64,000 bases of DNA from the NCBI RefSeq assembly GCF_047425865.1, contig NZ_CP179735.1. The stretch is one strand, 5' to 3'. Below, in pieces: positions 51,630-60,223 of this stretch. This DNA is from Macrococcoides equi. Lineage in GTDB: Bacteria; Bacillota; Bacilli; Staphylococcales; Staphylococcaceae. The notes beneath the pieces are model-generated. The model ran no database searches. It saw only the letters and a program-made list of their open reading frames with translations, and was not told where the DNA came from. The position numbers were made by a program, and so were the translations under genes. Within the stretch, counting starts at the first letter, position 1. Each line of letters opens with the position of its first letter.

Positions 51630-52937
51630 CTATTTTTTTGTAAATGTTTCGTAATAACGACGACCTTTTTCATAATCAAGGCGTCCTTCCCATTTAGCGA
51701 TAACTAAAGTAGATAATGAGTTACCTACAACGTTTACAACCGTACGCATCATATCTAAGATACGGTCGATACCAATGATAAGTGCTAATCCTTCAGGGTG
51801 GATATTCATTGCAGTAAGTGTTGTGATCAATACTACGATTGATGTTCCAGGTACGGCAGCCATCCCTTTAGAAGTTAACATTAACGTAACAAGTAATACT
51901 AACTGTTCAGTAACTGATAAGTGAACACCGTACATTTGTGCAATCGTTAATGCTGCAATAGATTGGTATAACGCTGAACCATCTAAGTTAAATGTATATC
52001 CTGTAGGTACTACGAAAGAAACGATTTCTTTAGGAGCACCGAATTTCTCCATCTTCTCCATAATCTTAGGTAAAACAGTTTCAGAACTTGAAGTAGAGAA
52101 AGCTAAGATTAACTCTTCTTTCAGAATAACAAGCAAATGGAAAATGTTAATTTTACAGATAGCAGCAACGCCGCCAAGTACAACTAAAATAAAGAATACC
52201 ATAGATCCGGCAACTACAAGTGCTAATTTTCCAAGTGGAATAAGAGCGCCTAATCCTAAGTTAATAATTGTAACAGCCATAAATGCAAATACACCGATTG
52301 GCGCATATTTCATGATTTGATTCGTCATCCAGAAGATAACATCTAAGAATCCATCAAAGAAAGCTCTTACGGGCTCACCTTTTTTACCAATTGCAGCTAA
52401 ACCTAATCCAAAGAATACTGAGAAGAAGATAACTGGTAGTAATTGACCTTGTGCCATTGAATCAATAATATTCGTTGGAATAATATTAACAATCGTATCA
52501 ATCATATGATTACCATATGTAGAGTGAGCTGCTGCTTCCGCATTCGTTGTATACTTTGTTACATCACCTTTTGGTAATAAGTTTTTGTCGATACCAGCAC
52601 CAGGTCTGAAGATGTTTGCAAAGATGATACCTAAACCAATTGCAATTGTTGTGATGATTTCAAAGTAAAGTAAAGTTTTCCAACCGTAACGTCCAACAGT
52701 TTTCATATCACCAGTACCAGCGATTGAGATGACTAATGAACAAAATACGATAGGTACTACAATCATTTTAATAAGATGTAAAAAGATATCGCCTAATGGC
52801 TGAAAGTAATTAACGTACTCTGTCTTACCATTTAATAGGGCACCGACTACTACACCAAGGATAAGTGCTAATAGTATTTGCATTGGTAAGCTTATAAATT
52901 TCTTTTTTGGTTTTTTAATTTCTGTAACTGAACTCAT
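51630..52937 (-). CDS. gltT: Dicarboxylate/amino acid:cation symporter (glutamate/aspartate)
   Basis: A 435-residue DAACS-family membrane symporter with eight membrane helices and two re-entrant hairpins. The serine-rich hairpin SSSETVLPKIME, the helix-7 segment GYTFNLDGSALY and the second hairpin region with TSKGMAAVPG are the substrate and cation site. It imports glutamate and aspartate with H+ or Na+. The start at 52937 follows a GAGGG site, and the strong promoter at 52972-53000 would begin the RNA after the earlier in-frame ATG at 53000, excluding that start. Confidence 0.92.
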   Translation of the reverse strand: MSSVTEIKKPKKKFISLPMQILLALILGVVVGALLNGKTEYVNYFQPLGDIFLHLIKMIVVPIVFCSLVISIAGTGDMKTVGRYGWKTLLYFEIITTIAIGLGIIFANIFRPGAGIDKNLLPKGDVTKYTTNAEAAAHSTYGNHMIDTIVNIIPTNIIDSMAQGQLLPVIFFSVFFGLGLAAIGKKGEPVRAFFDGFLDVIFWMTNQIMKYAPIGVFAFMAVTIINLGLGALIPLGKLALVVAGSMVFFILVVLGGVAAICKINIFHLLVILKEELILAFSTSSSETVLPKIMEKMEKFGAPKEIVSFVVPTGYTFNLDGSALYQSIAALTIAQMYGVHLSVTEQLVLLVTLMLTSKGMAAVPGTSIVVLITTLTAMNIHPEGLALIIGIDRILDMMRTVVNVVGNSLSTLVIAKWEGRLDYEKGRRYYETFTKK

Positions 52938-52971
52938 TTTATCGTATCCCTCTTTTCTTCCGTACTTGATT

Positions 52972-53000
52972 ATTTTATTGCTAAAATAATCGATTGTCAA
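52972..53000 (-). promoter_or_regulatory. gltT promoter
   Basis: On the minus strand, TTGACA (53000-52995) and TAAAAT (52977-52972) with a 17-base spacer make a near-consensus sigma-A promoter. Confidence 0.85.
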
Positions 53001-53124
53001 TTCATTTTTCTAAAAAAGTCTGAAAATTCTGTAGTTATTATGTTATAATAATATTGTTTTATTTGTTCAAAAGATGCATAAAACCTTTAAAATAAATTTT
53101 TTTAAATATAGCAAATTTATTAAA

Positions 53125-53138
53125 TGTAAACGTTAACA
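53125..53138. promoter_or_regulatory. Perfect cre site upstream of gltT
   Basis: TGTAAACGTTAACA matches the cre consensus at all defined positions. It lies about 125 bases upstream of the gltT -35 box, so it is poorly placed for simple repression; activation or a second promoter is possible. The remaining gap 52938-53324 is very AT-rich and shows no gene. Confidence 0.6.
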
Positions 53139-53281
53139 CAGTAATGAATACATTAGATTATTATAAAAATAATTTTACAAAAAAAGATTTTCAATAATAG
53201 GGCATGAATTGAATTAGTTAAATATTGAACATAAAACTTTTTTGAAATAATTTTATTTTTGTATTTAACATAAAAAATTAC

Positions 53282-53320
53282 ATAACAACTTCATTAATTG
53301 AAGTTGTTATGCATATTTTT
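53282..53320 (-). terminator. Intrinsic terminator after the OsmC gene
   Basis: ATAACAACTTC pairs with GAAGTTGTTAT around ATTAATT. It lies just after the minus-strand stop at 53325, with A/T runs on both sides. Confidence 0.8.
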
Positions 53321-53324
53321 CTTC

Positions 53325-53786
53325 TTATTTAAATGGATTACCATCTAAATAGATACTTTCTATAATAATATCTACATTCCCTTTTAACGCTCTGGTAATC
53401 ATGCAATTTTGCTCAGCTTTCTCAATTAATCTTTTGAGTTTGGATAACATGCCTTGGTCTAACTGTTGCTCTGTTGATTCAAGATAGACTTTATAAGTGA
53501 TACTATCATAGTGTTGCAACCCTTTCACTACGGAAATAGCAGCAGTAGCATCAACATGATCAACTTCTACGGGTATATTATTTTTATCAAAATAAGAGCT
53601 CATGGTGATGGTAAAACAAGTTACTGCTGCAGACATCAGCATTTCATCAGGATTCGTTCCGATGTCAGGACCATTCATTTCTTTTGGTATTGATATTTGT
53701 GATTTCAAATGTTTATTTTCTATAGTACCGGTGCCGTGATAACCACCTTTAAATCTGGCAGTACAGTGAAATGTATGTATTGTCAT
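53325..53786 (-). CDS. OsmC/Ohr family peroxiredoxin-like protein
   Basis: A 153-residue protein of the OsmC family, which reduces organic hydroperoxides by thiol chemistry as a dimer. The two conserved cysteines are Cys57 (AVTCFTIT), the peroxidatic residue, and Cys128 (EQNCMITRA). The segment NPDEMLMSAAVTC is the family signature. The arginine expected to pair with the first cysteine lies in the N-terminal region (Arg11 or a partner). AAGGAG lies upstream of the ATG. Substrate preference (Ohr against OsmC subgroup) cannot be decided by eye. Confidence 0.88.
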   Translation of the reverse strand: MTIHTFHCTARFKGGYHGTGTIENKHLKSQISIPKEMNGPDIGTNPDEMLMSAAVTCFTITMSSYFDKNNIPVEVDHVDATAAISVVKGLQHYDSITYKVYLESTEQQLDQGMLSKLKRLIEKAEQNCMITRALKGNVDIIIESIYLDGNPFK

Positions 53787-53919
53787 ATTTATACTCCTTA
53801 ACTATATATAAAAATAATTTACCTTAAATTTAAAATTTATTAATAATACAAGGTTAAATTTAAAAACCTCTTAATAATTTATTGATAAAGTTATCATATC
53901 AATTGAGAGGAGAAAAATC

Positions 53920-54750
53920 ATGAAAAAAACTTTGATTTCAGCTTTGATGCTTTCTGTTGTTTGCTTCCCTATAAGCGATGCAACGTTTGCCGCAACGAAA
54001 AATAAAGAAGTAAAGACTATCGCACATCGTGGTGCAAGTGGATATGCGCCAGAAAATACGCTAGCAGCATATGACAAAGCTGTAGCAATGAAGGCAGATT
54101 ACTTTGAAATTGATTTGCAACTGACTAAAGATGGACATTTAGTATCGATTCATGACAATACTTTAGCCCGCACTACCAATGGCAATGGCTTTATAGGTAC
54201 AACAACTTTATCTAAGATCAAACAGCTCGATGCAGGAAGCTGGTTTAGCCCGGAATTTAAGAATGAAAAAGTTCCGACTTTCGATGAGATTTTATCACGC
54301 TATAAAGGTGCCCGAACAGGTATATTAATTGAAGTTAAATCTCCTGAAATTTATCCGGGTATTGAGCATAAGATCAAAGCCACACTTGAAAAGTATCATA
54401 TGACAAATGGCGCGAATAATAAAATTATTATTCAGTCATTTAATCATGACTACATAAGAAAATCTAAAGCGCTACTACCACGTATTAAGCACGGCGTACT
54501 GATAAGTGCAGCTTCTTTTAAGACTTCGGACACATATTTGAAGTCATTTAGTAATTATGCCGATTTTTATAACCCCTCATATAAATTAATCAATAAAAGT
54601 TTAGTTGATAGAGCACATCGCGCTGGTCTTAAAGTAGAGCCTTATACCGTGAGAAAGAAAGAACAAGTTGGACCGCTTCTTGAGGCGGGAGTAGACGGTA
54701 TTATTACGGATTATCCTGATTTTGTTACCAATACTGTATTTCACAAATAA
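53920..54750 (+). CDS. glpQ: Secreted glycerophosphodiester phosphodiesterase (copy 1)
   Basis: A 276-residue GDPD-family enzyme. A signal peptide (1 to about 25, cleavage near TFA-A) directs export. The catalytic residues are His36, Arg37 (AHRGASGYAPENT), Glu63 and Asp65 (FEIDLQLTKDG), and His78 (SIHDNT), coordinating a calcium or magnesium ion. It hydrolyses glycerophosphodiesters, possibly from teichoic acids or lipids. GAGAGGAG precedes the ATG. A related copy follows at 54916, and a hairpin terminator separates them, so each has its own unit. Confidence 0.93.
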   Translation: MKKTLISALMLSVVCFPISDATFAATKNKEVKTIAHRGASGYAPENTLAAYDKAVAMKADYFEIDLQLTKDGHLVSIHDNTLARTTNGNGFIGTTTLSKIKQLDAGSWFSPEFKNEKVPTFDEILSRYKGARTGILIEVKSPEIYPGIEHKIKATLEKYHMTNGANNKIIIQSFNHDYIRKSKALLPRIKHGVLISAASFKTSDTYLKSFSNYADFYNPSYKLINKSLVDRAHRAGLKVEPYTVRKKEQVGPLLEAGVDGIITDYPDFVTNTVFHK

Positions 54751-54752
54751 TT

Positions 54753-54789
54753 AAAACCTGGACTGATATTTAATCAGTTCAGGTTTTTA
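54753..54789 (+). terminator. Intrinsic terminator after glpQ copy 1
   Basis: AAACCTGGACTGAT pairs with ATCAGTTCAGGTTT around ATTTA, followed by more T. Confidence 0.9.
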
Positions 54790-54915
54790 AATTATTTACA
54801 TGAACTTTGAAAACGCATCTGGTACTTTACATTATTAACGAAACTTATATAAAAATTAAGAGTCAATTAATAACTGCTTGTTATGATTAAATTATCCAGA
54901 TAAAGGAGAGTGACA

Positions 54916-55797
54916 ATGAAAAGAACCTTTAGCTTTGTATTAATTGTTATATTGACTATGCTTTTAGTACCACAAGAGGTTAATTCAGTTTCACAGCCTG
55001 TCCATGAAGTGACGACAGTTGCGCATCGCGGAGCAAGTGGTTATGCACCTGAAAATACGATGGCAGCTTATGAGCTTGCACTAAAGATGCATGCAGATTA
55101 TATAGAAATAGATCTGCAACTTACACGAGACGGGCAACTCGTTGCTATTCATGATAATACTCTAGAGAGAACGACTACAGGTTCTGGCTTTGTTGGGGAT
55201 AAATTATTAGCTGAAATAAAATCATTAGATGCCGGTATTAAGTTTGATCCTAAATTTGAAGGAGAAAAGGTTCCTACTTTTGATGAAATACTAACTCGCT
55301 TTAAAAATGAAGCAATAGGTATTCTTATAGAGATAAAAACACCGGAATACTATCCTGGCATCGAAAATAAGATAAGAGAAGCACTTGTGCATTACAAGCT
55401 GGATAAGGCGACTAATCGCATTGCTATTCAGTCATTTAATCATCATGCAGTGAAAGTATCTAAGTCATTATTGCCTGCTTTAAAGCACGGGGTACTGATC
55501 AGCCCTAAGAATCCTCGCATTAACACGCGTGATATAAAATGGTTTAAGACTTTTGCAGATTTTTATAATCCATCAGTAAAATTAGTTACACGTGAACTGA
55601 TTCAGCGGGCACATCAAGAGGGACTCAAAGTAAAACCTTATACCGTAAGAGATCAGTCATTAGTTGAACCCCTGTTAAATCAAGGAGTAGATGCGATTAT
55701 CACGGATTACCCGGATTTTGTAAAACCTTATAGTAAGCATGACGATGAGAGAGACGAAGAAGCAATAATACGAAATAATAATGTTTCTGCATATTAA
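54916..55797 (+). CDS. Secreted glycerophosphodiester phosphodiesterase (copy 2)
   Basis: A 293-residue GDPD-family paralogue of the preceding gene. The signal peptide (1 to about 27) differs from copy 1, but the catalytic block VAHRGASGYAPENTMAAYE and IEIDLQLTRDG is nearly the same. The active-site residues are all kept. The ATG at 54916 follows AAGGAG by seven bases. A highly charged C-terminal extension (DDERDEEAIIRNN), absent in copy 1, ends the chain. The pair is most easily explained as a tandem duplication followed by divergence. Confidence 0.92.
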   Translation: MKRTFSFVLIVILTMLLVPQEVNSVSQPVHEVTTVAHRGASGYAPENTMAAYELALKMHADYIEIDLQLTRDGQLVAIHDNTLERTTTGSGFVGDKLLAEIKSLDAGIKFDPKFEGEKVPTFDEILTRFKNEAIGILIEIKTPEYYPGIENKIREALVHYKLDKATNRIAIQSFNHHAVKVSKSLLPALKHGVLISPKNPRINTRDIKWFKTFADFYNPSVKLVTRELIQRAHQEGLKVKPYTVRDQSLVEPLLNQGVDAIITDYPDFVKPYSKHDDERDEEAIIRNNNVSAY

Positions 55798-55798
55798 T

Positions 55799-55834
55799 AT
55801 AAAAAAACACCAATCGCATGATTGGTGTTTTTTT
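55799..55834. terminator. Bidirectional intrinsic terminator
   Basis: AAAAACACCAATC pairs perfectly with GATTGGTGTTTTT around GCAT, with flanking A and T runs. It separates the convergent glpQ-like and rpsD genes. Confidence 0.93.
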
Positions 55835-55841
55835 GAACTTA

Positions 55842-56444
55842 TTAACGAGAGTAGTACTCAACGATTAACTGTTCATTGATTTCAGCAGATAATTCGCTAC
55901 GTTCTGGAACGCGAGTGAAAGTACCTTCTAATTTTTCTGCATCAAAAGTTAAGTATTCAGGAACATGGTTAGATAATTCAACTGACTCAACGATGATGTT
56001 TAATTTTTGTGATTTTTCACGAACTGAAATTACTTGACCAGGTTTTAATTGGTATGATGGGATATCTACGCGAGCGCCATCTACCATGATGTGACCGTGG
56101 TTAACTAATTGACGTGCTTGACGACGAGTACGTGCTAAACCTAATTGGTAAACAACTGCATCTAAACGAGATGCTAAAAGTGCCATGAAGTTAGCACCGT
56201 GAATACCTTTCATTTTACCAGCACGGTCAAAGATTGTGCGGAATTGACGTTCGTTGATTCCGTACATGTAACGTAATTTTTGTTTCTCTTGTAATTGTAA
56301 ACCATACTCAGATAATTTTTTACGTTGGTTAGGACCGTGTTGTCCTGGTGCGTAAGGGCGTCTTTCTAATTCTTTACCAGTGCCGCTTAATGAAATACCT
56401 AAACGACGAGATTTTTTCCAAGTTGAACCTGTAAAACGAGCCAT
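55842..56444 (-). CDS. rpsD: 30S ribosomal protein S4
   Basis: A 200-residue primary rRNA-binding protein that nucleates the 30S body. The N-terminal MARFTGSTWKKSRRLGISLSG and the S4 domain (about 91-155, with SRLDAVVYQLGLARTRRQARQLVNHGHI) are typical of the zinc-free Firmicute form. AGGAGGAG precedes the ATG. It is transcribed alone, as in Bacillus, from a strong promoter with a leader of about 175 bases that probably lets S4 repress its own synthesis. Confidence 0.98.
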   Translation of the reverse strand: MARFTGSTWKKSRRLGISLSGTGKELERRPYAPGQHGPNQRKKLSEYGLQLQEKQKLRYMYGINERQFRTIFDRAGKMKGIHGANFMALLASRLDAVVYQLGLARTRRQARQLVNHGHIMVDGARVDIPSYQLKPGQVISVREKSQKLNIIVESVELSNHVPEYLTFDAEKLEGTFTRVPERSELSAEINEQLIVEYYSR

Positions 56445-56459
56445 AATGTGACTCCTCCT

Positions 56460-56620
56460 CTTTTTTGTTTTTTATGCAAAAAACAAAAACATGATAAATG
56501 CTAAAGCCGATATAGTGTCATTCCGTGTCTTCGCCTTATAGCTTCGGTTACACAACACGCCAACATAGGGGACACCATAGCGCGACTTAATATTTATCTG
56601 CTATCTTCGTTTATTCACAT
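56460..56620 (-). promoter_or_regulatory. Structured rpsD leader, probable S4 autoregulatory element
   Basis: The rpsD transcript from the promoter at 56628-56655 has about 175 untranslated bases with GC-rich, folding segments (GGTGTCCCC, GCGTGTTGTG, GAAGACACGG and GACAC), in contrast to its AT-rich surroundings. Bacillus rpsD is repressed by S4 binding its leader. The same role here is inferred. Confidence 0.55.
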
Positions 56621-56627
56621 AGATGTT

Positions 56628-56655
56628 ATTATAACATGAAGCATTGATATGTCAA
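56628..56655 (-). promoter_or_regulatory. rpsD promoter
   Basis: Minus-strand TTGACA (56655-56650) and TATAAT (56633-56628), both perfect, with a 16-base spacer and an extended TG before the -10 box. Confidence 0.92.
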
Positions 56656-56662
56656 CAACATA

Positions 56663-57139
56663 TTACACTAATTTTGCAATATGCTTTTCAAGAACTTTTA
56701 CAAATGCTTCTAAACCTGTTTGATCATCTTCTGTAAAACGATTTTTGATAGGCGCGTCAATATCTAATACACCAAATACATTTTGATTGATGAGGATAGG
56801 GATGACAATTTCCGACTGGCTTGCTGCATCACAAGCGATATGCCCGGGAAACGCGTGAACATCTTCAATTCGCATTGTTTTAATCTCACTGACAGCAGTA
56901 CCACATACGCCTTTACCTACAGGTATTGTGACGCAAGCTGGCTTACCCTGAAATGGACCAAGTTGCAATTGACCATTTTTCATTGTGTAGAATCCGACCC
57001 AATTGACATCTGTTAAGAACTCATTAAGCAATGCACTCGCGTTCGCCAGGTGGCTTACTACATCATCTTCACCGTTTAACAACGCATCAAGCATTTGATT
57101 TAATGTTGGATAATCTTTAATATGGTTAAATTCAAACAT
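56663..57139 (-). CDS. Free methionine-(R)-sulfoxide reductase (GAF type)
   Basis: A 158-residue single GAF-domain enzyme. The three catalytic cysteines of fRMsr are present as Cys69 (GKPACV), Cys79 (GKGVCGTA) and Cys103 (HIACDAAS), with the surrounding GVCGTAVSE and IVIPI segments conserved. It reduces free methionine-R-sulfoxide in the cytosol. The ATG at 57139 is chosen for its AAAAGGAGTG site; an upstream in-frame ATG at 57211 has none. The last gene before rpsD and divergent from ezrA. Confidence 0.92.
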   Translation of the reverse strand: MFEFNHIKDYPTLNQMLDALLNGEDDVVSHLANASALLNEFLTDVNWVGFYTMKNGQLQLGPFQGKPACVTIPVGKGVCGTAVSEIKTMRIEDVHAFPGHIACDAASQSEIVIPILINQNVFGVLDIDAPIKNRFTEDDQTGLEAFVKVLEKHIAKLV

Positions 57140-57325
57140 AAATACACTCCTTTTTAGAAAAATTATTTTATAGTTGATGGATAAGCATAAAATATAAATT
57201 TTCTTCATCATTTATATTAGTTTTCAATAGTGTAACGAATTTGATAACTTTTCACAATTAATAGTTTTTGTAGAACAAAATTTAAGTTATAATAAGTAAG
57301 AGTAATTTGGAAGGAATGAATATCG

Positions 57326-59026
57326 ATGATATATGCCATAGTTGGAATAATCGTTTTAATATTAATTATTGTAGGTATAATGTTTTACTTACGTAACCAG
57401 AAAAGAGCAGCTGTTGAACGTGCTGAAGCGAGAAAGAATGAAATAAAAAATTTGCCGTTCCAGGATGAATTGGTTAAGGTTAAATCACTGAATTTAGCAG
57501 GACAGGCAAATAATAGATTTCAAATGTGGAAGAAAGAATGGCAGACAGTACTCAATGAAGATATTAAAGCATGTGAACTTACTATTAACGATGCAGATGA
57601 AGCGCTCGATAAGTTTAAGTTTAAAGAGAGTGAAGAGAAAATCGTTGAAAGTCATCACTTGCTTGATCAGATAGAGAAAAAGTATCAGCACTTTACAGAG
57701 GATATCAATCAATATCTTTCTTCTACGAAAGAAGACGAAAAGAAGTATGACGAATGTAAAATTATCTACAGAGAATCAAAACGTGATGTTTTAGCCAACC
57801 GTCATCAATTTGGTGCATCTGCTGATCCGCTTGAAGCACAGATTGAAACTTACGCACCTAGAATCGAAACATATGAATCTTATATTAGTGATGGTAATTA
57901 TGACGATGCACATGAACATATCACTGTTTTACATAACGAGATGACACAGCTAAAAGAAGATATGGAAGATATTCCGTTACTTATTCGTGATGTTCAAAAA
58001 GAGTTACCTGGACAATTTCAGGATATTCGCTTTGGTTGTCGGGACTTAAAGATTGAAGGTTATAATTTAGAACATGTAAAGGTAGATAGCAACTTACAAA
58101 CACTTAAAGGTAAATTAAACTTAGTAGAGCCATTAATAGCACGTCTTCAATTAGATGAAGCTGAAGAGATTATCAATGAAATTAACGATTCGATTGATGA
58201 GATGCTTGAGTTGATTGAATATGAAGTAAAAGCTAAAAGCAAGGTTGAAACAACTAAAGAAATCATTACTGACCAGTTATTCCATGCTAAAGATATGAAC
58301 TATACAATTCGCACTGAAATGGAATATGTTAAGGAAAGTTATTACATCAATGAAGAAGATATTCAGAAAGTTCGTCAATACGAAAATGAAATTCAAAGCT
58401 TAGTGACAGTATATGATGAAATATTAACTGAAACAGCTAAATCGAGTATTCGTTATACAGAAGTTGAAGATAACTTAAAATATATTGATGACCATGTGAA
58501 GGTGATTAATGAAAATCAGGATAAGATTCAGGAACATTTAACGAATTTACGAGAAGATGAGCAGGAAGCTCAAAAAAATATCCTGAAGATTCAAGCGAAG
58601 AAGGAAGAAGTTTACCGCCGTCTTCTTGCCTCAAATTTATCAAGTGTACCTGAACGTTTCATCATCATGAAAAATGAGATTGATATTGAAACACGTGAGG
58701 TTCATCAATTATTTAATAAACGACCAATGAATGTAACGCATGTACGCGATAAAGTAAACAAAGTGTTACTGACGATGAATACATTTGAAGCTGAGGCACT
58801 AGATGTGTTAGAACATGCACAGTACGCTGAAAAATTAATTCAATACGGTAACAGATTTAGAAAAGAAAGACCGGATGTCAATAAAGATTTAAATGAAGCT
58901 GAACGTTTATTTAGTAACAATCGCTATAAACGCGCTGTAGAAATTGCTGAGGCAGCTATTGAGCGTGTAGAACCGGGAGTTACTGAAAAGATCGAAGCAA
59001 GTGTTATGAAGCAAAGACATCAGTAA
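57326..59026 (+). CDS. ezrA: Septation ring formation regulator EzrA
   Basis: A 566-residue membrane-anchored division protein. One N-terminal membrane segment (about 2-22) is followed by a long cytoplasmic chain of spectrin-like helical coiled coils (about 30-540), as in EzrA of Bacillus and Staphylococcus. It modulates FtsZ assembly and, in cocci, helps organise the divisome and PBPs. GGAAGGAA precedes the ATG. It is monocistronic with a terminator. Confidence 0.95.
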   Translation: MIYAIVGIIVLILIIVGIMFYLRNQKRAAVERAEARKNEIKNLPFQDELVKVKSLNLAGQANNRFQMWKKEWQTVLNEDIKACELTINDADEALDKFKFKESEEKIVESHHLLDQIEKKYQHFTEDINQYLSSTKEDEKKYDECKIIYRESKRDVLANRHQFGASADPLEAQIETYAPRIETYESYISDGNYDDAHEHITVLHNEMTQLKEDMEDIPLLIRDVQKELPGQFQDIRFGCRDLKIEGYNLEHVKVDSNLQTLKGKLNLVEPLIARLQLDEAEEIINEINDSIDEMLELIEYEVKAKSKVETTKEIITDQLFHAKDMNYTIRTEMEYVKESYYINEEDIQKVRQYENEIQSLVTVYDEILTETAKSSIRYTEVEDNLKYIDDHVKVINENQDKIQEHLTNLREDEQEAQKNILKIQAKKEEVYRRLLASNLSSVPERFIIMKNEIDIETREVHQLFNKRPMNVTHVRDKVNKVLLTMNTFEAEALDVLEHAQYAEKLIQYGNRFRKERPDVNKDLNEAERLFSNNRYKRAVEIAEAAIERVEPGVTEKIEASVMKQRHQ

Positions 59027-59040
59027 TAAAATAAGTATTT

Positions 59041-59070
59041 AAAAGACTTGAATTCATTCAAGTCTTTTAT
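59041..59070 (+). terminator. Intrinsic terminator after ezrA
   Basis: AAAAGACTTGAAT pairs with ATTCAAGTCTTTT at a central TC-containing loop, followed by ATT-rich sequence. Confidence 0.88.
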
Positions 59071-59086
59071 TCATTAGAGGTGAATG

Positions 59087-60223
59087 ATGAATTATTTAGA
59101 TAATTGTGCAACAACGAAACCAGATCCAGAAGTTTTAAAGACATTTAATACAGTTAATACAACTTATTTTTTTAATCCTAGTAGTCCACATGGTAAAGGG
59201 CTTGAAGTAAGTAAATTATTAGAATCTGCTCGTGACCAGATTAAAGCATTACTCGGGCTTAAACATCAAACGGTTATTTTTACAAGTGGAGCTACTGAAT
59301 CAAATAATTTAGTGATTACAGGTATGGCGAGAAGTAAAAAGCAGTTTGGTAAGACGATTATTACTTCAAAGTTAGAGCATCCTTCTGTCCTCGAAACAGT
59401 GAGAGCGCTGGAAGAAGAAGGTTTTAACATACAGTACGTCAAATTTAATGAAGATGCGACGCTTGATTTAGCACATTTTAAATCATTACTGAATCAGGAT
59501 GTTGTGATGATTTGTCTCATGCATGTCAACAATGTAATGGGTGCTGTCCTGCCGATTAAGGCTATTCATGACTTGATTCAGGATTATCCTAAGATTCATT
59601 TTCATGTAGATTGTGTACAATCATTCGGTAAACTGCCGATTGATGCGAGCTTAATGGATAGCTTTGTTTTAAGTGGGCATAAATTTAATGGAATAAAAGG
59701 GCAGGGCATACTTGTCTTTGATCAGTTAGTGACGATTACACACACGTTATTTGGCGGAGGTCAGGAATATGGCTTTAGAAGCGGAACAATTAATGTTGCT
59801 AGTGATGTTGCTTTAGCTAAAGCAATGCGTATTGCACTGAATGAACAAGAAGCGCTAGTTGAACGCGTAAAAAAATATAAAACACAAATAGAAGAAGCAG
59901 TCCGTAACTACCCCGGAATACGTGTTAATTCCGTACCGGACGGAGCACCGCATATTGTGAATCTGGCATTTGTGGGTGTAAAAGGTGAAGTTATTGTCAA
60001 TAGCTTTTCAAAACGTGGTATTATGATATCTACAACGAGTGCATGTTCCTCAAAACGCGCAAAGTTAAATGAAACATTAACTGCACTTCATGTACCAGAA
60101 ACAGCAATTACAGGCAGTGTACGTATTTCTTTTGATAAATATACGACAAAATCAGATATCGATGCCTTTTTGAACGCTTTTGACGAGATATACGAAGAAA
60201 TGAAGGAGTTATTAATAAAATGA
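59087..60223 (+). CDS. nifZ: Cysteine desulfurase NifZ/IscS type
   Basis: A 378-residue PLP enzyme that takes sulfur from cysteine as an enzyme persulfide. The N-terminal YLDNCATTKP, the PLP-lysine segment SGHKFNGIKGQG and the catalytic Cys320 (TSACSSKR) are visible. Note that the usual AATTKP is CATTKP here. ATG codons at 59084 and 59087 are both possible; the second has better spacing from GAGG. It overlaps thiI by four bases, so its sulfur is meant for 4-thiouridine in tRNA through ThiI. Confidence 0.92.
   Translation: MNYLDNCATTKPDPEVLKTFNTVNTTYFFNPSSPHGKGLEVSKLLESARDQIKALLGLKHQTVIFTSGATESNNLVITGMARSKKQFGKTIITSKLEHPSVLETVRALEEEGFNIQYVKFNEDATLDLAHFKSLLNQDVVMICLMHVNNVMGAVLPIKAIHDLIQDYPKIHFHVDCVQSFGKLPIDASLMDSFVLSGHKFNGIKGQGILVFDQLVTITHTLFGGGQEYGFRSGTINVASDVALAKAMRIALNEQEALVERVKKYKTQIEEAVRNYPGIRVNSVPDGAPHIVNLAFVGVKGEVIVNSFSKRGIMISTTSACSSKRAKLNETLTALHVPETAITGSVRISFDKYTTKSDIDAFLNAFDEIYEEMKELLIK

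Noticed and set aside
52938..53000. Extended N-terminus of gltT from the ATG at 53000
   Set aside because: The near-consensus promoter at 52972-53000 would start RNA downstream of it, and the ATG at 52937 has a ribosome site.
54804..54820. cre site at TGAAAACGCATCTG before glpQ copy 2
   Set aside because: The right half fails at four defined positions of the consensus.
53920..55797. Insertion-sequence-driven duplication of glpQ
   Set aside because: No transposase, terminal inverted repeats or target duplications were seen around the pair.
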